Source: Stenopsyche tienmushanensis | Taxonomy: Eukaryota; Arthropoda; Insecta; Trichoptera; Stenopsychidae | Length of the DNA: 64,000 nucleotides | Direction of reading: 5' to 3' | Assembly (NCBI GenBank): GCA_008973525.1 | Contig: WACJ01000039.1 | Location: forward strand, 1,116,001 to 1,180,000 | Shown: positions 58,126-64,000 of the stretch, in pieces | How positions within the stretch are numbered: the first letter of the stretch is position 1 | Layout of the letters: each line of letters opens with the position of its first letter | The notes under the pieces: model-generated | The model's input: only the letters and a program-made list of their open reading frames with translations | The model's database searches: none | What the model was told of the DNA's origin: nothing | Program-made: the position numbers and the translations under genes

Positions 58126-59199
58126 CGACATCCATATTTTTCGATTAATGTTATATTATAATCATGCGCATTGCAAATCTGTGACCATTTATAGGCAATG
58201 ATTCGATTGGCACTCAATGATTACACATGTTAAAATTAATAAAACGATATTCATGGAATCGAATTGGTTCAACATCAATAGATTAATCAGGTTTTCCATC
58301 AAATCTAGTAGGATATCCTTATCTGATTCTTTAGTCCGCTTTTCATAAAAATGACTAATAGCGATTTTCTTACTGTTTTACAAAGCCACGTTTTATCTAC
58401 ACTGTTTTGATAACTTTAATATGTCATCAAGCTGGTATTTAATAATACAATATCAAATTAATTAGGGTCTTTTTTAACTCTGCTAAATAGATGAATGATT
58501 ACAAAGTAGATTAAGATTAAATTCCACTTATAAATCTTATCTTCTTTTTATTATTAACACCGATAGAGCTCAACTATTTTGACTTATGGATGAATTTTCA
58601 ATGAGTCATACAAAATTAAAAATTTAAGTCAAATCGAAGAATTTCTTGCCTGATTAAGAATCACGATAAGAGTGAATTTATCAAAAATCAACCTCACATA
58701 ACCCACATATAACGCGGTCGTAAGATTGTTTAACGTATGCCATTTTATACGAAGGATTAAGAAAAACTTGTCCGTCTGTACGATCGTCTTCTGAATTTTG
58801 GCTTATCAGTTTCTTCTTCCATCTGTAATTCTTGAATATCATATCATTAAAGTATGTACTTAAATTTTTAAACTGAAAACATTTTGGACATAAAATCTTT
58901 TATTCATCTTCTGGCTTTTTGATCAAATCTTATTTGGTAACCGTTATTGATATTTGTATTTTTTATTCAAAGATTGTCCATAGGTGTTCGATGAGGTTTA
59001 TATAAGAACTTGTACCAGAATAAAACTTCAGCTGTTTTTCTTCCAAATATTTACTCTCGGTTATATGACAATAGGAGTAAATACTGCCATGGAGTGACTC
59101 AACAATGCCAAATATCTAATTGGAAATTATTTATGTAATAATAAATCATTTAAGAGGATATTTACACAATTTCGAAGTTTAAAGTCGTAAAGATATATC
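58126..59199. other. Spacer, nothing recognised
   Basis: AT-rich. Confidence 0.45.
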
Positions 59200-60232
59200 C
59201 TCAAAAGAAATTTCCAAAACTCCAAATTCTAAAATTTTTCAAGAATTTATAGCCATTTTAGTGACGCGGCAGTTAAGCCTGTCCTACCAGAATAAAATCT
59301 TTAAACGCGTTTTTCTCGAAACTACTTTTTTTGTTGGTTGACACGGTTGACATGATATCTCAAGTAATAATTAACCAATTTACTTCAAGTTTGATATTAT
59401 CCTTTTCTATATACAACCTTCTATCGCTTCTACCAAATTTATATCAAAATTTTATTTTTAACTATTTAAAAAAAATTAAAACCGAAAAAATAAGGCCAAA
59501 AATAGACTTTTTAATTAAACAGTCGCCATTTTGCAATATAGAGATTCATTTTTTCTTTTGAGGTAGGAACTATAGCGACATTTTTACTAATTAAGAATCT
59601 TTTTGACTTTTTAAATTTTAGATAATTAGAAGGGTTGAAATCGTGTCGACTAGGAGATGCCTTTTTTTTACCCCTTACAATTTACCAGTCTATAACATTT
59701 TTTTTGTATATTCTATGTTGGATCTAAAAATTATTTTTTAACATTTTTTATGCGAAAAGTATTAAATATAAAATGTTGATATTTAGTGTGTTGATTAGGC
59801 GATTTTTATTGAACATAAAAATATTTTTTAAAGTTTGACAAAGTAAGGTAATGGGAGTGGGGGGGAACCACATATGTTGGTACGCGAGCGATGACATTCT
59901 TTACTATGGAAGTCCTAAATCTTGAACAGGTAAATTGCAGCAAAAAAATTAAACATATTTTTACTTTGTATAATATTGTGTATAGATTAGGCTATGATTA
60001 AAAAGAAATATTGAAAAATAAAAAAACAGTGAGTAATCGAAAAAAAAAATTATGTTTTTATCAACATTTTTTGCAGTTTTTTGTTCATTAAATAAACACT
60101 TTTGAATATTTTTGTAAAATTTTAGTCTATATGATGGAGACGTTTATTATACACGTTTCTGTCAAATTTCATAAAGAATTCTCATCTAGGGCTTGTGGAA
60201 GCACTTCCATAAGCTTGCTACACCAAACTGCA
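59200..60232 (+). repeat. Rep-C copy 3
   Basis: Begins with TCCAAAACTCCAAATTCTAA and GCGTTTTTCTCGAAACTACT, contains the uninterrupted sequence TTTTTATGCGAAAAGTATTA followed by AATATAAAATGTTGATATTT that piggyBac splits in copy 1, and ends near GCACTTCCATAAGCTTGC. It is the empty-site reference for the piggyBac insertion. Confidence 0.8.
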
Positions 60233-61860
60233 CATGCATATAAAGGACATTATGTATAAAAAAAAATCAAAAATGCCTTCTATATTTTATTTATTACATA
60301 GACATTGTTTTACAACATGGTATTCAGGATGATACCAGAACATAGACATTGCTTTACAACACGATTTTCATACATTTCCACAAAAATTGCGCATTGGGCA
60401 ATGCGGTATTACTAATTCCCCAAAATAAAAAATACAGTATTCCATATTTGCATCGTTGCTAAATTCTTTTGGCATTATTTCATCATCGATTTAATATTGC
60501 AGATTGTAAACATCAAACGGATTCTCCAGCTGATTATGTAGGCTGCACCAAGAGGTCTTTTATTTGTTCAGATGTTAAAATACTGTTTCATCTTCTTGGA
60601 ATTTCATATGTTTTTGGAATTTTGCGCAGTACATACATTGTATGTTGCATAATGCGTGCCGATGGATGCAATATATACTGTGAATCCCATAAAATTATTC
60701 AAATTGGAAATAAGATTAATTGCCATTGCATTGTGTGATCGTCTGAAAATCGAAATCGTGTGGGGCTCAAATTGGAAATGGGGCGTTTTTATGAGATTCT
60801 GGGTCGATTGTGCCATTGTGCGAATTTTAGACAGTAAGAACGGCAAATTTGCCATGTGACAACCCTTATCGCCATAAAAAAGTCGGGGATGTAAATTAAT
60901 ATTACCATTAGACCGCCGTGTCCGCATGACGCTCACACAGTCGAGGCTGGAAATGCTCGACCCAGAGGGTTAAGCCCTCAAAGGGTCTCTTCAAAACTAA
61001 TACATTATTCACGTTGAATTGAATTTCGTCTTTGAAATAGTCGACCTTTAACCTACCACTAAGCATCAGCACCTCCGACGTTTAACTGTTAACCTTTTTT
61101 AGTGCGCAGACTCAATTGTGTACGTATACATACTTAACTATCGTTCGTAAGTACTTATGATAATAGATAAATGGTCCATTGTAAAAGTAATCTTAATCCG
61201 AATAATTTTATCACAATACGAAACGAACGTTTATCTTATTGATCAGCGCTTAAGAGTATTAGCTACCTTTTGAAAAGAGGCATTCTTATGGCCTGTTAGA
61301 ATCGAATATACAATTTGACGGAAATCCCGTGGATTAATGGCTGCAGTTTAATTTTATTAATTTACAATTGGCAATATCTAATATTTATGGAGATAAATAA
61401 ATGCCAACAAAAATGTAACTGTTAAATGCATGATCTCACCGATAACCCGAGAAAAAGACAAATGCATTAAAACCATTCATTCCGAGCAGCGAGTAGCCAT
61501 GAGATATCGATGATCTGCTGGGATCATGATTCAGTATACATTTTTTACGATTTAGGCGAAAATTCGCATAAAACATCGAACGAATAATTGTGGTGCAACC
61601 GCAAAAAAATCAAATTGTTTCATAATCTTCATTAGAGGAGGCCATGGTCGCCAATCTGGCCATTTCGCCATCCGTTTTAATAAAAAAACGAATTAGCATA
61701 CATTTGATGATGATTTTTTTAAAGCTTCAAAGTACAAAACATGCGCAACAATTGCTATTAATTACAAAATTGTTTATTATATAAAAATCTATTGGTTTTT
61801 ATCGTGGTAAACGTATCGTATCAAATAGTGAATAACACCAAATAATCGTTTTTTCCTTGT
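60233..61860. other. Spacer, nothing recognised
   Basis: Overlapping frames on both strands at 60469-60936 (up to 110 codons) show no known motif. TTAACCTTTTTTAGTGCGC at 61089 and GAGGGTTAAG at 60968 resemble piggyBac-type ends but face the wrong way to delimit an element. Confidence 0.4.
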
Positions 61861-61919
61861 GGTAATTCCAGGCCTTTAAATAAGGGCGCTCGTTTTTAAT
61901 ATAAATTAAACCGTATGGA

Positions 61920-62395
61920 GTATAATGTCGTTGTATGGAATATAGGTCCGATTTTCGATGACTTTATCGCATAAATCTGATTGAATTTGTTGGATGGCGT
62001 TCGTTATGTTGACTTTGAGAGCATCGATTGTTTGCGGTTTATACGTATAGATCTGCAATTTAAGATAGCCCTAAAGGAAGAGGTCTAAAGGCGTTAAATC
62101 GCACTATCTTGGTGGCCAGTTCACATTGCCGCTGCGTGAAATGCCGTCAAATCCCTCGTGCAGTATGTCCATCGTGGCATGCGATGGGTGGTACGTAGCG
62201 CCGTCCTGTTGCAACCACATGTCGGTATCTATATCATTCAGCTCGCTATTGACGGTTATGGTCAGAAGAGGTATGGAACGATGATTCTGCCAGATCAAAA
62301 TCCGCACTAAACAATGAATTTCTCTAATTTGCCATACATTACTGAACAATTCATAATACATTTGATAAATGTTGTTTGAACAACATGGGTGATAT
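61920..62395 (-). pseudogene. rosa-like transposase, C-terminal part
   Basis: Minus-strand reading: DTDMWLQQDGATYHPSHATM carries the second catalytic Asp, followed by GISRSGNVNWPPR and, after a stop, CDLTPLDLFL, which holds the third acidic residue. The spacing between the two is about 39 residues here, near the DD41D of rosa elements. The C-terminal tail continues with LKLQIYTYKPQTIDALKVNI and NAIQQIQSDL. The N-terminal part with the first Asp and the DNA-binding domain is missing, replaced by the LINE. Confidence 0.85.
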
Positions 62396-63570
62396 ATTTT
62401 TTTTGTTTGTTTGCGAAGGGGGTAATCTTCAAAAGACACCATCATTCTGATGGTAGTGTGGGATTTTTACCCACTAAACCCCCCTCCTCTTCGACTGCCA
62501 CTCGGCTACTAATTAAGTATTGGCACAAGAGTGGCAGCGATGTGTCCCTCGCGGGCTCTCTATTTGTCTCATCTGAATGTCATTATACCGCTAAAGTTCG
62601 TCGTCTTGTACTTTCAGCATCCTCCTTCAACTGCATAGTGCACGTCGTGTATTTGCATCACGCATTCCATGGAGAGCAAGCTGATTCCCAGCTCCTCCCT
62701 TAGAATGTCCCTTTCGGTGCTCAATGCTGGACAGACAAATGTCGTGTGTGCAGCATCGTCGTACTCCGCTGTACTCCGGATCGATCTTTGCCTATTTTTT
62801 TTAGGTAGCTACCTAAACAGCCGTGCTCGGTGAGGACCTAGGTCAAGTAGTAGCACAGTTGAACATGCTTTCGAGCTACCCTGCTTCTCAGGTTCGATAT
62901 TAGTTCGTGCGTCCACCGACCTTTAGCGGAGTTGTCCCATCGAGACTACCACGCCGTCATGGTGCTTTGCTTAGCGTTATTCTTGTCTACACCTTTCTGT
63001 ATTGCCTGTCTTTCCTAAGCGAGCAGGTTGATTGGCGGTATGACAGTCAATGCCAGGACGGCATCTTCCGACACTGTGCGATATGCAGCAGCGACCCTGG
63101 TTGCGCTCTTTCTCTGGACTTTGGCCATGTTGAGCCTGGCCCTTTCAGTTTGTAGTGCATCGGCCCATATTGGCGCGCCGTACAACAGTACTGAGTGCAC
63201 TACATCGTTGTAGAGTCGCCTCTTGTTTGTTTTTGGGCCACCAATGATGGGCATCAACCAGGTTCTCCGCGATGCTGGCCGCCTTCACTGCCGCCTTCTC
63301 CGTGTCCATCTCCACCCCCAAATACCGAATTGATCTTGAGTATTTAATCTCGCAACTCTCGATCATCAGGGGGCAGGGGCGCAAGCTTCCTGCGTCTTGT
63401 GAAAAAGAGGGCCTCCATTTTTTAGACAGCGAGCTCCAGATCAGCTCCTGTCAGCCACTTCCTGGCCTTTCTCAGCGCGTCCTCGCAGGTCGTTCGCAGG
63501 ATCTCCGTGGATTTGGCTGTGACTAGGATGGTAACGTCATCAGCGAAGGCAACCATAGGTGATATAGCCT
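62396..63570 (-). mobile_element. R1-clade non-LTR retrotransposon, 5'-truncated
   Basis: Read on the minus strand it begins within the reverse transcriptase, at the FADD motif (63556-63535), and runs through the thumb and C-terminal region to a 3' untranslated segment. That segment ends in an A-rich tail AAACAAACAAAAAAAATATA at 62413-62394. 5' truncation and an A-rich tail are usual for target-primed insertion. It lies inside the rosa-like relic. Canonical R1 is specific to 28S rDNA, so this is another member of the clade or an off-target copy. Confidence 0.75.
62570..63570 (-). pseudogene. R1-type reverse transcriptase (ORF2) fragment, frameshifted
   Basis: Minus-strand pieces in several frames. 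MVAFADDVTILVTAKSTEIL includes the catalytic Asp pair and is followed by RKARKWLTGADLELAV. Next come ESCEIKYSRSIRYLGVEMDT, MPIIGGPKTNKRRLYNDVVH and SVLLYGAPIWADALQTERAR, typical of the region after the active site in R1/jockey-type enzymes. A later piece, GRWTHELISNLRSRVARKHV followed by YYLT and HGCLGSYL, matches the C-terminal part ahead of the zinc knuckle. The endonuclease domain and the first reverse-transcriptase motifs are absent. Stops at 63426 and elsewhere show it is dead. Confidence 0.88.
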
Positions 63571-63602
63571 AACAAATTTTAAGCGTCCCTATTGAAGAAC
63601 AC

Positions 63603-64000
63603 TATAAAAATTTCAGTATAATTCATATCCTTCTGTTACATATTTATATACTATCTATTAAGATGATTATAAAACAACAAAACAAGCATTTTCTAGTTTT
63701 TAAAATATATCTAAATATTAAAAAAAACACAGTTAGTGTGTTTAACAATTGGATATTGAATGATCCATTCTTAAGAAATCCTACATGTGTTTTCAAGCTT
63801 AAAACAAAGAGACAGTCACTATATCACAGAAAAACAACTAGATCGTTGCTTGTTTAACAGATTACTTTAAAAAAAATCTTTAACATGTTGACATATGGTT
63901 GCAAAAGTCGCGACAGCCACAACCATAGAATTGATTTAAGGCATCAATGAGAAGAGTCTGCATATTGTTTAACATTTTTTATTGCACATCTGCAGGCGGC
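63603..64000. other. Spacer, nothing recognised
   Basis: AT-rich with a 64-codon frame at 63663-63857 that has no known motif. Confidence 0.45.

Larger units (their letters stand above)
61869..63602 (-). mobile_element. rosa-like element relic hosting an R1-clade LINE
   Basis: The left end GCCTTTAAATAAGGGCGCTCG and the right end, reverse-complemented, GTTCTTCAATAGGGACGCTTA resemble the ends of the copy at 47794-48502. The 3' part of the transposase lies at 61920-62395. The 5' part is replaced by LINE sequence up to within about 10 bases of the right terminal repeat. No TA duplication is evident. Confidence 0.6.

Overview
This is AT-rich eukaryotic DNA, almost certainly from an insect. The basis is its mobile-element content: Mos1-type mariner, rosa-like Tc1/mariner, several hAT groups, piggyBac, pogo/Tigger-like elements and an R1-clade LINE. 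The order cannot be fixed from the sequence. I see no host protein-coding exon I can defend, no tRNA or rRNA gene, and nothing bacterial such as operons, ribosome binding sites or CRISPR. The window reads as intergenic or intronic sequence carrying many decayed transposons. The only long intact reading frame is a 606-residue piggyBac transposase at 30468-32288 on the minus strand.

Layout. 1-11 kb: spacer, an internally deleted mariner with both terminal repeats (1675-2497), hAT-like ends, a small TA-flanked MITE (5912-6144), a mariner relic (8738-9170) and LTR-like repeats. 11-20 kb: more LTR-like and hAT-derived repeats, a pogo/jerky-type relic (14387-14934) and its MITEs. 20-27 kb: a mariner split by an LTR-like repeat (22271-23300) and a hAT element with exact 8-bp target duplications and a CGGBP1-like zinc finger (24522-26418). 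29-33 kb: the piggyBac element, which sits inside an older repeat here called Rep-C. 35-38 kb: a second hAT with exact duplications (35514-36551), which carries a piece of the first hAT, then a piggyBac deletion derivative (37699-38028). 38-44 kb: spacer with one GC-shifted block. 44-46 kb: a decayed piggyBac hit by a MITE and an LTR-like repeat. 47-51 kb: a rosa-like relic, a TTAA-flanked MITE and Rep-C inverted. 53-58 kb: rearranged hAT pieces and a three-level nest (repeat E, hAT-D, hAT-3) with both 8-bp duplications readable. 59-64 kb: a third Rep-C and a rosa-like relic interrupted by a 5'-truncated R1-clade LINE.

The elements relate as hosts and guests: Rep-C hosts piggyBac, mariner and piggyBac relics carry LTR-like repeats or MITEs, repeat E hosts hAT-D, which hosts hAT-3, and one hAT carries another's leader. 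Relative insertion order can be read from this. The most notable points are the intact piggyBac frame in an otherwise decayed insertion, the hAT-to-hAT segment transfer, and a shared hAT end design in which each group iterates its own short word just inside the terminus.
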